Assembly: GCA_002298165.1 (NCBI GenBank)
Contig: DBMI01000085.1
Span: 1-14,315 of the forward strand
DNA length: 14,315 bases
DNA from: Desulfarculales bacterium UBA702
GTDB lineage: Bacteria > Desulfobacterota > Syntrophobacteria > Syntrophobacterales > Syntrophobacteraceae
Reading direction: 5' to 3'
The notes below the pieces were generated by a model. It was not told the DNA's origin. It did no database searches and saw nothing but the letters and a program-made list of their open reading frames with translations. Positions 7,524 to 14,165 of this stretch are shown piece after piece. Each line of letters opens with the position of its first letter. The stretch's first letter is position 1. The position numbers were made by a program, and so were the translations under genes.

Positions 7524-7702
7524 GGTTGTTGCCTGAACCCGGAATAGAGGTTCAATGCACCGAGATTGAAGGAAACTCCCCTCCATTTGTGGGAGGGGTT
7601 GGGGGAGGGGGTTGAAATTCTTAGGTGTTTTTGTCACCCTCCCCTAGCCCCTCCCGTCAAGGGAGGGGAATTTGCATCGCAACTTGTTTGGGTAGCAGCC
7701 CC
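7524..7702. repeat. MITE-like palindromic element (copy 1)
   Basis: A roughly 180-base element whose halves are imperfect inverse copies. The left end (GGTTGTTGCC, 7524-7533) pairs loosely with the right end (GGGTAGCAGCCCC, 7690-7702). Inside, a block at 7575-7611 (CTCCCCTCC ... GGGAGGGG) is the inverse of 7635-7670 (CCCTCCCC ... GGGAGGGGAA). Each block also contains its own CCCTCC/GGGAGG hairpin. There is no transposase or passenger gene. GC-rich CCCTCC-type dispersed palindromes of this look are frequent in deltaproteobacterial and other genomes. A diverged copy of the left 67 bases occurs at 14208-14276. Confidence 0.65.
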
Positions 7703-7782
7703 TCCCGACCGTGTTAACGGCGCCGACAGAAGGTCCAACTGCTCCGTTAAGATTGACATCCATGGGGTTTATATCCGAGCTA

Positions 7783-7828
7783 CCCGCCGATCTATATAGT
7801 GATTCCAGCTCAGTCTAAAATCGGCGGG
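7783..7828. repeat. Inverted repeat upstream of the TVP38-like gene
   Basis: CCCGCCGAT (7783-7791) is repeated in inverse as ATCGGCGGG (7820-7828), a perfect 9-bp match separated by 28 bases that include TATATAGT. It lies 36 bases before the ATG. It may form a leader hairpin or be a two-half-site operator. Confidence 0.5.
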
Positions 7829-7863
7829 CCAGCCCTTCTTAATCTTCAGTGCGGGATGGAGTA

Positions 7864-8571
7864 ATGGAACCAACTAAAACACCCGGGATCGCCAGGCCAC
7901 CATCAGGCCGATACAAGGGCAAAGTGAAGATCCTTGTCCTTGTCGCATTTCTCATCCTGGCCTTCGTTTCCGTCCGATATACCTCCTATAATGAATACCT
8001 TAGCGTGCAGGCACTCCAGGAACTGCTCGATAGGACCGGATTCTGGGCTCCACTGCTTTTTATTCTATTCTACACAGCAGGGGTTTGCCTCTTCGTTCCA
8101 GGCTCGGTGCTTACCGGGATCGGCGCGGCAATTTTTGGACCTTACCTTGGCTTTCTATATGTCTACCTCGGTGCCATGGTTGGTTCGGTGCTCTCGTTTT
8201 TTATCGCGCGCACTCTGGGACGGGACTTTGCTTCATCAATCGCGGGAGAGAGGCTAAAGAAATATGACAGGGCAATCGAGCAAAACGGCTTTTCCACCGT
8301 GCTCTACCTTAGACTCATATACTTTCCATTTACTCCCATGAACTTCGGAATGGGAATCACAGGCGTCCGGTTTATCGACTATTTTCTAGGTACGGCAATC
8401 GGAATATTCACCGGGACCTTTGTTTTGACTTTCCTCATAGGGAGCCTCAAAGAGGTCTGGATCTCCGGGGACTGGACCGGGCTATTCTCGATGAAGATCC
8501 TGATTTCACTGCTGCTGCTTCTCTTTTCTTTCCTGATCCCGAAGCTGGCAAAAAAACTACGCGGTGAGTGA
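7864..8571 (+). CDS. TVP38/TMEM64 (VTT/DedA-superfamily) membrane protein
   Basis: A 235-residue integral membrane protein. Hydrophobic segments are near 22-38, 61-80, 82-116 (with the conserved small-residue run GSVLTGIGAAIFGPYLGF), 174-193 and 211-226. The central VTT region includes AMVGSVLSFFIARTLGRD and LRLIYFPFTPMNFGMGITGV, typical of the family. Bacterial members are related to scramblase-like DedA proteins, but few have an assigned function. I chose the ATG at 7864 (GGGA about 7 bases upstream); a GTG at 7849 would add five residues. It lies in the same direction as the MerA-like gene, a common partner, but is separated from it by the palindromic element. The basic C-terminus (KLAKKLRGE) and N-terminal Arg/Lys are consistent with cytoplasmic ends. 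Confidence 0.88.
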   Translation: MEPTKTPGIARPPSGRYKGKVKILVLVAFLILAFVSVRYTSYNEYLSVQALQELLDRTGFWAPLLFILFYTAGVCLFVPGSVLTGIGAAIFGPYLGFLYVYLGAMVGSVLSFFIARTLGRDFASSIAGERLKKYDRAIEQNGFSTVLYLRLIYFPFTPMNFGMGITGVRFIDYFLGTAIGIFTGTFVLTFLIGSLKEVWISGDWTGLFSMKILISLLLLLFSFLIPKLAKKLRGE

Positions 8572-8680
8572 GTTTTCGGCAATCGGCCAAGCGGAGCGGT
8601 TTCTGACTTTTCGTTCGAATGGGGGCAGCGCGAGAGTTTGCGGTGAACTGCTGAGTTCATTCTATACGTGTTGTGTTCAA

Positions 8681-8941
8681 CTACTCGATGTGGCAGCCTG
8701 GCGGAAAAATTTTGGGGGCTTCTTCATATTTGTCGGACACGCTTATAAATCGGCGTGCTTTCTCTGACGCCAAAAAATCCTTGAGAATTTTTGACAGGGT
8801 CTTTTTCAGCCCGCGAAAGGCTTCCTGTAGATCTTTATCCAGAAGTTCCCATTCGCAAAAATTGCTTGTATCGCCATTTTCCAGGCAAACAAAGCTATCT
8901 TCCATGATTTCAATTTCTATTTCGCCAGCTTTGATTAACAT
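8681..8941 (-). CDS. Small acidic hypothetical protein
   Basis: An 86-residue protein I do not recognise. Support for its being real: AGGAG lies 7 bases upstream of the ATG at 8941, the N-terminal half is strongly acidic with alternating hydrophobic residues (GEIEIEIMEDSF), and the middle is a Lys/Leu-rich amphipathic helix (LKKTLSKILKDFLASEKARRF). It has Cys19, Cys29 and Cys83, no signal peptide and no membrane segment. It follows the histidine kinase on the same strand after a 74-base gap, so it might be the distal member of that operon. No function is inferred. It could still be a chance open frame. Confidence 0.6.
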   Translation of the reverse strand: MLIKAGEIEIEIMEDSFVCLENGDTSNFCEWELLDKDLQEAFRGLKKTLSKILKDFLASEKARRFISVSDKYEEAPKIFPPGCHIE

Positions 8942-9015
8942 ACTTCTACTCCTGTTAAAATGGATAACAACTCCTAAACCAGGAGAGTGAGAGTGTCAAT
9001 CCGGCGTTCGCCTTT

Positions 9016-10479
9016 TCACGAATGAGTCTCTGCAAACTCGAAGTGAGTTTGCGGATCATCATCCGTTTGGGAAGCCGACGAAAGCTCACAGGATACATGC
9101 TCTTCATCAACAGGCACCACGACCAGGAACATCGATCCCTTTCCGACTTCGCTTCTGACCATCACCTGTCCGCCGTGGGCCTTTACGATCCCCTGTACCA
9201 GGGGCAGCCCCAACCCCGTCCCGCTACCGCAGCGGATCTTCTCACCCCTGTAGTAGCGCTCGAAAATGTGGGGGAGGTCTTTCTCGGGTATACCGGCCCC
9301 GGTATCGGCTACGATCATGACAACCTCATTGCCGGATGTGCTCCGGTCCGCGTAGAGCAGGATAGTTCCTCCCGCCGGCGTATACTTGACCGCATTATCG
9401 ACCAGGTTTGCAAGAACCTGAAAAAGACGGCCCCTGTCGCCTTTAATCATGAGTCCCGATGAGATTGATGAGGAGAGCTTCTGCCCCGCGTCTGCGGCGA
9501 CCGGTTCGAATGTCTGAATGATACCGCTGCACAACTCTGTTATTGAAACCGTTTCCCAATTTAGAGCCAGAGCGCCCGCATCGGCTTCGGATTCGTCGAG
9601 CACCGAGTTGCACACGCTCAAAAGGCAGTCCATCCTCTCCATAATCTGGTAGAGTGTCAGCTTGTATTCATCGCTTGTGCGGTTTCCGTTCAGGGTGATT
9701 TCCGCAAGGCCCCTTATCCCCGCAATCGGAGTCCTCAAATCATGGGCAAGGTTTTCAGTGACTTCGCGAATTCCTTTAACAAGAGTGTCTATTCTTTCCA
9801 TCATCGAGTTGAAGGAGACCGCGAGCTGATCCAATTCGGCGCTTTGACCCGATACCGGCATGCGTTTGCCAAGTGAAAGGGCGGAGATGCCGGACGACAT
9901 CCTGGCCATCTCTCGAACGGGCAGCAGCGATCTTCGCGCCAGCAACACTCCAACACCCACCGATATTATGACGGCAATCAGTCCGACCTTGAGCAGATCG
10001 CGGGAGAAATCCTGCATCCATATCTCGTGCTCAGAAGGCGGAAGCCCGATCTGCACAAAAATGCCATTTTCCAGTGGAGTATAAATCGTGCGTATCCGGT
10101 CACCCTCCATCCATATCGATTCGTTTTTCTCCACCCCGCTGGAAGCCGCGTTCGCCAGTTCCAGGCTTAACGGAATATCTTTGAGCGCTCCTTCCGTCTC
10201 GTACATGACGGCCCCGTCGCCATCGACTATTCGTCCAAGGAAACGGCCCTCCTCCACGGATGCTTCCCTGTCCAGTATGCGGCGTACACCCTCGATCCCC
10301 GAAATCTCGTAGGCTCTTCGAATATCCTTTACCCCCTCACGGAGCTCTTCGTCGACCCAGCGATTCAGATCGGTCTCCATCATGAAATAAAAGATTCCGA
10401 AAACGGCTGCAAAACATAGCGCGAAGATGCCCGCATACAAAAGCGTTAAACGAAAAGCCAAGCTATGTAAGTATCTCAT
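9016..10479 (-). CDS. Membrane sensor histidine kinase (heavy-metal/CusS-like type)
   Basis: A 487-residue transmembrane kinase. TM1 spans about residues 9-32, then a periplasmic sensor region of about 130 residues (34-162), TM2 at about 163-180, a HAMP linker at about 182-235, the HisKA dimerisation domain with phosphoacceptor His246 in ENLAHDLRTPIAG, and the ATPase domain with N box (NLVDNAVKY, 358-366), G1 (DTGAGIP, 392-398) and G2 (GTGLGL, 420-425). The overall layout matches CusS/CopS-type kinases that respond to metal ions, but I see no obvious metal-binding cluster in the periplasmic part, so the signal is unknown. Its ATG overlaps the regulator's stop codon in ATGA (10476-10479), which implies translational coupling. 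The last about 25 residues after the kinase core are polar and have no clear role. Confidence 0.95.
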   Translation of the reverse strand: MRYLHSLAFRLTLLYAGIFALCFAAVFGIFYFMMETDLNRWVDEELREGVKDIRRAYEISGIEGVRRILDREASVEEGRFLGRIVDGDGAVMYETEGALKDIPLSLELANAASSGVEKNESIWMEGDRIRTIYTPLENGIFVQIGLPPSEHEIWMQDFSRDLLKVGLIAVIISVGVGVLLARRSLLPVREMARMSSGISALSLGKRMPVSGQSAELDQLAVSFNSMMERIDTLVKGIREVTENLAHDLRTPIAGIRGLAEITLNGNRTSDEYKLTLYQIMERMDCLLSVCNSVLDESEADAGALALNWETVSITELCSGIIQTFEPVAADAGQKLSSSISSGLMIKGDRGRLFQVLANLVDNAVKYTPAGGTILLYADRSTSGNEVVMIVADTGAGIPEKDLPHIFERYYRGEKIRCGSGTGLGLPLVQGIVKAHGGQVMVRSEVGKGSMFLVVVPVDEEHVSCELSSASQTDDDPQTHFEFAETHS

Positions 10480-11165
10480 GGATTTTCCGCCAGGATGTAG
10501 CCCGCACCGCGAACTGTCCTGATGAGTTGCGGTTTACCGGGGCGTTCAATTTTTTCCCTCAGCCGGCAAATATGGACTTCAACAACATTGGTCGCGGGAT
10601 TAAAGTTATAGCCCCAGACATTTTGAAGTATCTGGGTACGGGTTACCACTCGTCCACTGTTTCGAGCCAGGTATTCCAAAAGCCTGAATTCCTGGGCCTG
10701 AAGATCGATGGGTTCCTCGCCGCGAGAGGCACGGCGGCCCAGAAGATCGATGGCAAGGTCGGAAACTTCCAGCCTGATGGGCTCCTGTCCCCCTCCCACT
10801 CTCCTGAGGATGCTCTTTACACGGGCAAGCAGCTCGGCAAAAGCAAAAGGCTTCACCAGGTAGTCGTCGCCTCCCGCCTGGAGTCCCGTAATCCGATCAC
10901 TCACGCTGCGCTTGGCACTCAGTATGAGAACCGGGGCGTTTATCTTCTCACTGCGCAGACATTCCAGTATCTTAAGCCCATCCATACCCGGCAGCATGAT
11001 ATCCAGAATCATGATATCGTGGATAGCCTTTCTTCCGAGCCGCAGTCCCTCAATGCCATCCATTGCTATATCGACTTTATAGCCTTCTTCTCGAAGCCCC
11101 CTGGAGACAAAGTCCGCAATCTGCCGGTCGTCTTCAACCATCAGGATATGTATCGTCTTGTCCAT
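10476..11165 (-). CDS. OmpR/PhoB-family response regulator
   Basis: A 229-residue two-domain transcription factor. The receiver domain (about 4-118) has the acidic pocket Glu11-Asp12-Asp13, the phosphoacceptor Asp55 in MILDIMLPG, Ser83 (LSAK) and Lys105 (LVKPF). The winged-helix domain (about 130-226) has the recognition-helix region TNVVEVHICRLREKI and the C-terminal hairpin IRTVRGAGYIL. The sequence type is that of metal and cell-envelope regulators such as CusR and MprA. It is the first gene of an operon with the kinase, overlapping it by four bases. The start ATG is preceded by GGGGA at a short distance. It diverges from the secreted heme protein, and the intervening 318 bases carry tandem 11-bp repeats that fit a target site for this family, so autoregulation and control of the divergent gene are likely. 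Confidence 0.96.
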   Translation of the reverse strand: MDKTIHILMVEDDRQIADFVSRGLREEGYKVDIAMDGIEGLRLGRKAIHDIMILDIMLPGMDGLKILECLRSEKINAPVLILSAKRSVSDRITGLQAGGDDYLVKPFAFAELLARVKSILRRVGGGQEPIRLEVSDLAIDLLGRRASRGEEPIDLQAQEFRLLEYLARNSGRVVTRTQILQNVWGYNFNPATNVVEVHICRLREKIERPGKPQLIRTVRGAGYILAENP

Positions 11166-11280
11166 GGATCCCCGTTTCTGGAGTAGTTGATCGAAAGAGC
11201 AACGGCCCGGTCACACCGGCGGGAAACCCCTTTATCAAATTAACCTCTGATGGCCGGGCGGTCTCTTTCCGGAACTAATA

Positions 11281-11329
11281 TTAACTGATTTTAATTATTC
11301 TTTAACTATTCTTTGGATACAATTTAACT
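11281..11329 (+). promoter_or_regulatory. Tandem 11-bp repeats, candidate response-regulator operator
   Basis: TTAATTATTCT (11291-11301) and TTAACTATTCT (11302-11312) are adjacent 11-bp direct repeats differing at one base. Further TTAACT copies occur at 11281 and 11324, so TTAAYT recurs at 10, 11 and 22-base steps on one helix face. OmpR/PhoB-family dimers bind head-to-tail to 11-bp direct repeats, and a 22-bp pair is the size of a pho box. That the adjacent regulator binds here is inference. Confidence 0.55.
11318..11323 (+). promoter_or_regulatory. Candidate -10 box of the heme protein gene
   Basis: TACAAT matches TATAAT at 5 of 6 positions and begins 5 bases after the second 11-bp repeat. 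At the expected -35 position there is only a poor match (TTATTC), and that sequence is within the repeats. This is the arrangement of an activator-dependent promoter. Start would be near 11330, leaving a leader of about 155 bases. Confidence 0.4.
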
Positions 11330-11483
11330 CATACAAGTTGCTATTGATTGCAACTGCCTGCTGAACTCAACAGCCGATCATGTTCGGGATCAACAGGGAT
11401 TTCACAGGAATTAAGGATTGCGCAATGAAGGCGCAACGACACGAGAGTGTCCAAATATGAACCCAAGTAGAGAAAGGTAATAA

Positions 11484-12566
11484 ATGAGACCCAGATCGAT
11501 AACCATTTTTATCGTGGCACTGGCTTCACTGGTGCTGTACTTAGGATCGGCCCAGGCAAACCCCGGTTACATGTCCTCGTTCAATTCAGCCTATCCAGCA
11601 TCCACACTGGTCGGCAACTGCTCCGTTTGCCATACCTCGCCTCCTGCGACGAACCCCTATGGGGCTGACTATGCAGCTAACGCATACAGCTTTGCCGCCA
11701 TCGAGGCAAAAGATAGCGACGGAGACGGTTTTACCAATATCGCAGAGATAACTGCCGGGACCTTCCCCGGCGATGCAACAAGCCATCCTGCAGCCCCGGC
11801 GCCTGCTCCTGCTCCGGCCCCTGCTCCTGCTCCGGCCCCTGCTCCTGCTCCAGCACCTGCACCTGCGCCTGCTCCGGCACCCGCGCCGGCTCCGGCCCCT
11901 GCTCCTACACCTACACCTGCTCCCACGCCAGCGCCGACCGCCGGCACAATTTTCACCGATGATTTCTCGACTTGCACCGCCACCGGATGTCCGAATTGGG
12001 AAACAATCGCGGGGACATGGTTCGCACTTAACGGTGGATTTGCATCCTCATCGCATAACAACGACATGACGCTCGTCATGGGTGTTAGCGCTCTGGATCA
12101 GTTCCAGACCGGCCGGATTGAATCAAAGGTTACTCTGACCACAAGTCAGACACCGGATGCAACCGGGTATCTGAGTGCCAATACAGTCAACGCCCCCAAT
12201 GGCTCCTTTGTGTTCGCTTATATCGACAGCGCTCACTACAGGTATGCCACATTGGGTACGGACCAAGTTGTTATTGGCCAGGTAGGGGACTTCGAAGGTG
12301 AAGTAGCCGGCCCGAAAATCACCACGATCGCAACGATTGCCGCAGATACGGTTCACCAGGTGAGAATCGACCTTGGTGCCACCGGTGAAGTTGCTGTCTA
12401 CGTCGATGGTAGTTTAGCGGCTTCGTATACCTTCCTGACCTCGGTTACTGGAAGGGTGGGATATTACGCCAAGGGTGCGGAGAGCCTCTATGATGATTTC
12501 AGCGCCGGTGACAGCTCCCTGTTGACAGGAGCAGCAAGCCCGCTTTCCACGGTAACTCTGCCGTAA
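11484..12566 (+). CDS. Secreted mono-heme c, EF-hand, (Ala-Pro)n, lectin-like protein
   Basis: A 360-residue exported protein of composite design. A Sec signal peptide occupies residues 1-25 (SAQA). One heme c motif follows, CSVCH (Cys46, Cys49, His50), then NPYGADY. A canonical EF-hand-type calcium loop lies at residues 77-88 (DSDGDGFTNIAE: Asp77, Asp79, Asp81, Glu88). Residues 102-153 are an almost pure Ala-Pro linker ending in Pro-Thr. The C-terminal part (154-350) looks like a beta-sandwich of the concanavalin/LamG type (TDDFS ... YDDFS), with Cys164 and Cys169 able to form a disulfide. No sortase, PEP-CTERM or lipid anchor is visible. Role unknown: an exported electron carrier or sensor tethered to a carbohydrate- or protein-binding module is a reasonable inference. 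AGAAAGG lies 6 bases before the ATG. It is divergent from the two-component operon, and a strong terminator follows. Confidence 0.85.
   Translation: MRPRSITIFIVALASLVLYLGSAQANPGYMSSFNSAYPASTLVGNCSVCHTSPPATNPYGADYAANAYSFAAIEAKDSDGDGFTNIAEITAGTFPGDATSHPAAPAPAPAPAPAPAPAPAPAPAPAPAPAPAPAPAPAPAPTPTPAPTPAPTAGTIFTDDFSTCTATGCPNWETIAGTWFALNGGFASSSHNNDMTLVMGVSALDQFQTGRIESKVTLTTSQTPDATGYLSANTVNAPNGSFVFAYIDSAHYRYATLGTDQVVIGQVGDFEGEVAGPKITTIATIAADTVHQVRIDLGATGEVAVYVDGSLAASYTFLTSVTGRVGYYAKGAESLYDDFSAGDSSLLTGAASPLSTVTLP
11787..11942 (+). repeat. In-gene tandem repeat encoding (Ala-Pro)n
   Basis: Low-complexity CCT/GCT/CCG triplets encode the proline-alanine linker. Units of 18 bases (GCCCCTGCTCCTGCTCCG) recur almost exactly near the 5' end, then degenerate, and the 3' part shifts to Pro-Thr. 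Gain or loss of 6-base (Ala-Pro) or 18-base units would keep the reading frame, so the linker length may vary between strains. Confidence 0.85.
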
Positions 12567-12610
12567 TTGATCTGCTAAAGTTTGAAAGATGACTTTTATC
12601 AGCAGCTAAC

Positions 12611-12645
12611 AGTCAGGGCCGGCCTTCCGGCCCTGACTTCCTTTT
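12611..12645 (+). terminator. Rho-independent terminator of the heme protein gene
   Basis: AGTCAGGGCCGG (12611-12622) and CCGGCCCTGACT (12627-12638) form a perfect 12-bp stem with loop CCTT, followed by TCCTTTT. It lies 45 bases past the stop codon. Confidence 0.93.
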
Positions 12646-12813
12646 ACACTCCGAAGCCTCCCGAATTCACCAGTCAAAAACAGCACAAATCCGCGTGAGC
12701 CGCCACTGGACATACCGCGGAAGCGGATCGTTGATACATTGGCGGCCGTGTGCTAATAGTGCCTTGTTCGCAATTCCTTTTTTCGAACCCGTGCAGCTGA
12801 AAAGAGCACTAAA

Positions 12814-13845
12814 GTGACAGACCGCGTAATTACACCCCAGCAGAAGGAAGAAGACCTCTCAGTCGAGACTAGTCTTCGGCCGCGCACCCTGGACGAGTAT
12901 ATAGGGCAGGAGAGGGTAAAGGAAAATCTCACGGTCTTCATCGAGGCGGCAAAACAGAGATCCGAACCGCTGGACCACGTGCTTTTCCACGGCTTCCCCG
13001 GACTTGGGAAAACTTCTCTGGCAGCGGTTATCAGCAACGAACTGAGAGTCAATATGCGGAGCACCTCCGGGCCGGTAATCGAGCGTCCCGGAGACCTCGC
13101 CGCGATCCTCACCAACCTCGAACCTGGTGATGTCCTTTTTATTGACGAAATCCACCGGCTGAATCACGTTGTCGAAGAGATACTCTACCCGGCAATGGAG
13201 GATTTCAAGCTCGATATAATCATCGGCCAGGGCCCATCGGCCCGCACCATCAAGCTCGATCTTCCCGCCTTTACCCTGATCGGCGCAACAACCAGGGCTG
13301 GACTCCTGTCGCCTCCTCTTCGCGACCGTTTCGGAGTTTCCCTGCGGCTCGAATTCTACCAGCCAAACGAACTCAGGGAGATAGTCGTGCGCTCCGCAAA
13401 GATCCTCGGCATTACCATCGAAGAAGAAGGCGCCGTGGAAATCGCCAAAAGATCCCGCGGGACTCCAAGGATTGCAAACCGCCTTCTGCGCCGCGTCCGC
13501 GACTATGCGGAGGTGCGGGCTGACGGCGTAATTTCGCGCCCAGTCGCCGACAAAGCACTCAGGATGCTCGATGTGGATGAGAAGGGATTTGACGGAATGG
13601 ACCGGAAGATCCTGGAGACCATTATCCATAAGTACGACGGCGGACCGGTCGGGATAGAGACGCTGGCAGCATCGGTTTCCGAGGAGAAAGACACAATTGA
13701 GGACGTCTACGAGCCGTTTCTGATCCAGGAAGGCTTCATTAACAAAACCCCACGGGGCCGCCTCGCAACACGCCTTGCCTACGAACATCTCGGAATTTCA
13801 CGCCCCTGCACGGGGGCCGCGCAGTTGAAGCTATACCAGGACTGA
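12814..13845 (+). CDS. ruvB: Holliday junction branch migration ATPase RuvB
   Basis: A 343-residue AAA+ motor of the RuvAB complex, which drives branch migration of Holliday junctions during recombinational repair in the cytoplasm. Walker A is GFPGLGKT (60-67), Walker B FIDEIH (109-114), sensor 1 region GATTRAGLLSPPLRDRFG (157-174) with the predicted arginine finger at Arg170. The C-terminal winged helix includes GGPVGIETLAASVSEE and the typical ending TPRGRLATRLAYEHLG. Length is normal for the family. Start is GTG at 12814 with only a weak AAAGAG upstream. Phe61 replaces the Pro usually seen in GPPGLGKT. No ruvA, ruvC, yebC or queA, frequent partners, is present within the window on either side, so it appears to be transcribed alone from the 168 bases after the preceding terminator. 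Confidence 0.97.
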   Translation: MTDRVITPQQKEEDLSVETSLRPRTLDEYIGQERVKENLTVFIEAAKQRSEPLDHVLFHGFPGLGKTSLAAVISNELRVNMRSTSGPVIERPGDLAAILTNLEPGDVLFIDEIHRLNHVVEEILYPAMEDFKLDIIIGQGPSARTIKLDLPAFTLIGATTRAGLLSPPLRDRFGVSLRLEFYQPNELREIVVRSAKILGITIEEEGAVEIAKRSRGTPRIANRLLRRVRDYAEVRADGVISRPVADKALRMLDVDEKGFDGMDRKILETIIHKYDGGPVGIETLAASVSEEKDTIEDVYEPFLIQEGFINKTPRGRLATRLAYEHLGISRPCTGAAQLKLYQD

Positions 13846-13870
13846 AGGAGTTGTGGTGCCCATCGCCAAT

Positions 13871-13898
13871 GGTGGGCAGCGCTTCGCTTTTGCCCACC
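13871..13898. repeat. Palindrome GGTGGGCA/TGCCCACC
   Basis: GGTGGGCA (13871-13878) and TGCCCACC (13891-13898) are perfect inverse copies, with an inner GCG/CGC pair. It begins 26 bases after the ruvB stop. Palindromes with this GGTGGGCA core are common dispersed repeats in many bacterial genomes. It could also serve as a 3' hairpin for ruvB, though there is no U-tract. Confidence 0.65.
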
Positions 13899-14011
13899 CT
13901 ACAAATCCAACCCTTTCAAGAAAGCAATCACCCATGATGCTTCGTGAGACCATTAATTTTGGGATTTAATACCAATTCGCGTCCAAGATCGTACCAGGAA
14001 CCGCTACAGAA

Positions 14012-14066
14012 ATGTAGCATAGCCCCTTGTGGGCGTTGGAGAAATTGGACGGGCACAAGGCTACAT
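14012..14066. repeat. Imperfect inverted repeat
   Basis: ATGTAGC (14012-14018) pairs with GCTACAT (14060-14066), and CCTTGT (14025-14030) with ACAAGG (14055-14060 region), separated by a bulge. The whole can fold into one interrupted hairpin. Confidence 0.45.
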
Positions 14067-14097
14067 CAACTTGAACGAATAGGTATAAAGCAGCTGG

Positions 14098-14124
14098 ATT
14101 CCCGCCCAGAAGCGCTGCGGGAAT
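14098..14124. repeat. Short palindrome ATTCCCGC/GCGGGAAT
   Basis: ATTCCCGC (14098-14105) and GCGGGAAT (14117-14124) are perfect inverse 8-mers followed by GACG. The sequence resembles widespread GGATTCCCGC...GCGGGAATGACG repeats. It is similar to but not spaced like the neisserial dRS3 repeat. Confidence 0.55.
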
Positions 14125-14165
14125 GACGATGTTTGAGCTGAGATCCCGATAGATCATACAGCAAG

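Larger units (their letters stand above)
7277..7863. other. 587-base gap carrying a MITE-like element
   Basis: No credible gene. The first about 250 bases show nothing I recognise. From about 7524 to 7702 there is a GC-rich near-palindromic element, followed by a 9-bp inverted repeat at 7783-7828 in the presumed leader of the next gene. A perfect TTGACA occurs at 7753-7758, but no matching -10 lies at the right distance. Confidence 0.6.
11166..11483. other. Divergent regulatory region between regulator and heme protein
   Basis: A 318-base gap without a gene. The middle 60 bases (11276-11334) are much more AT-rich than their surroundings and hold the repeat array and a candidate -10 box. The part from 11335 to 11483 would be a leader of about 155 bases for the heme protein gene; no riboswitch was recognised in it. 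Confidence 0.6.

Noticed and set aside
7566..7799. 77-codon frame across the palindromic element
   Set aside because: The translation (LHLWEGLGEG ... PPLAPPVKGGEF) is what this repeat encodes by chance; such frames are a known annotation artefact of repeats.
7753..7800. TTGACA (7753) with TATAGT (7795) as promoter of the TVP38-like gene
   Set aside because: The two boxes are 36 bases apart, far from the 16-18 needed; no suitable partner was found for either.
8971..8985. CTCCT/AGGAG hairpin after the kinase as a terminator
   Set aside because: Only a 5-bp stem with no U-tract, and the AGGAG motif is common by chance.
11787..11942. Tandem repeats considered as a CRISPR array
   Set aside because: Units are contiguous, in frame and without spacers; they encode an Ala-Pro linker.
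11669..12079. Gly-Ala-rich open frame antisense to the heme protein
   Set aside because: Its (GA)n composition is just the reverse complement of the Ala-Pro coding repeat.
12859..13788. 309-codon open frame antisense to ruvB
   Set aside because: Entirely opposite to a canonical ruvB; no start signal or motifs.
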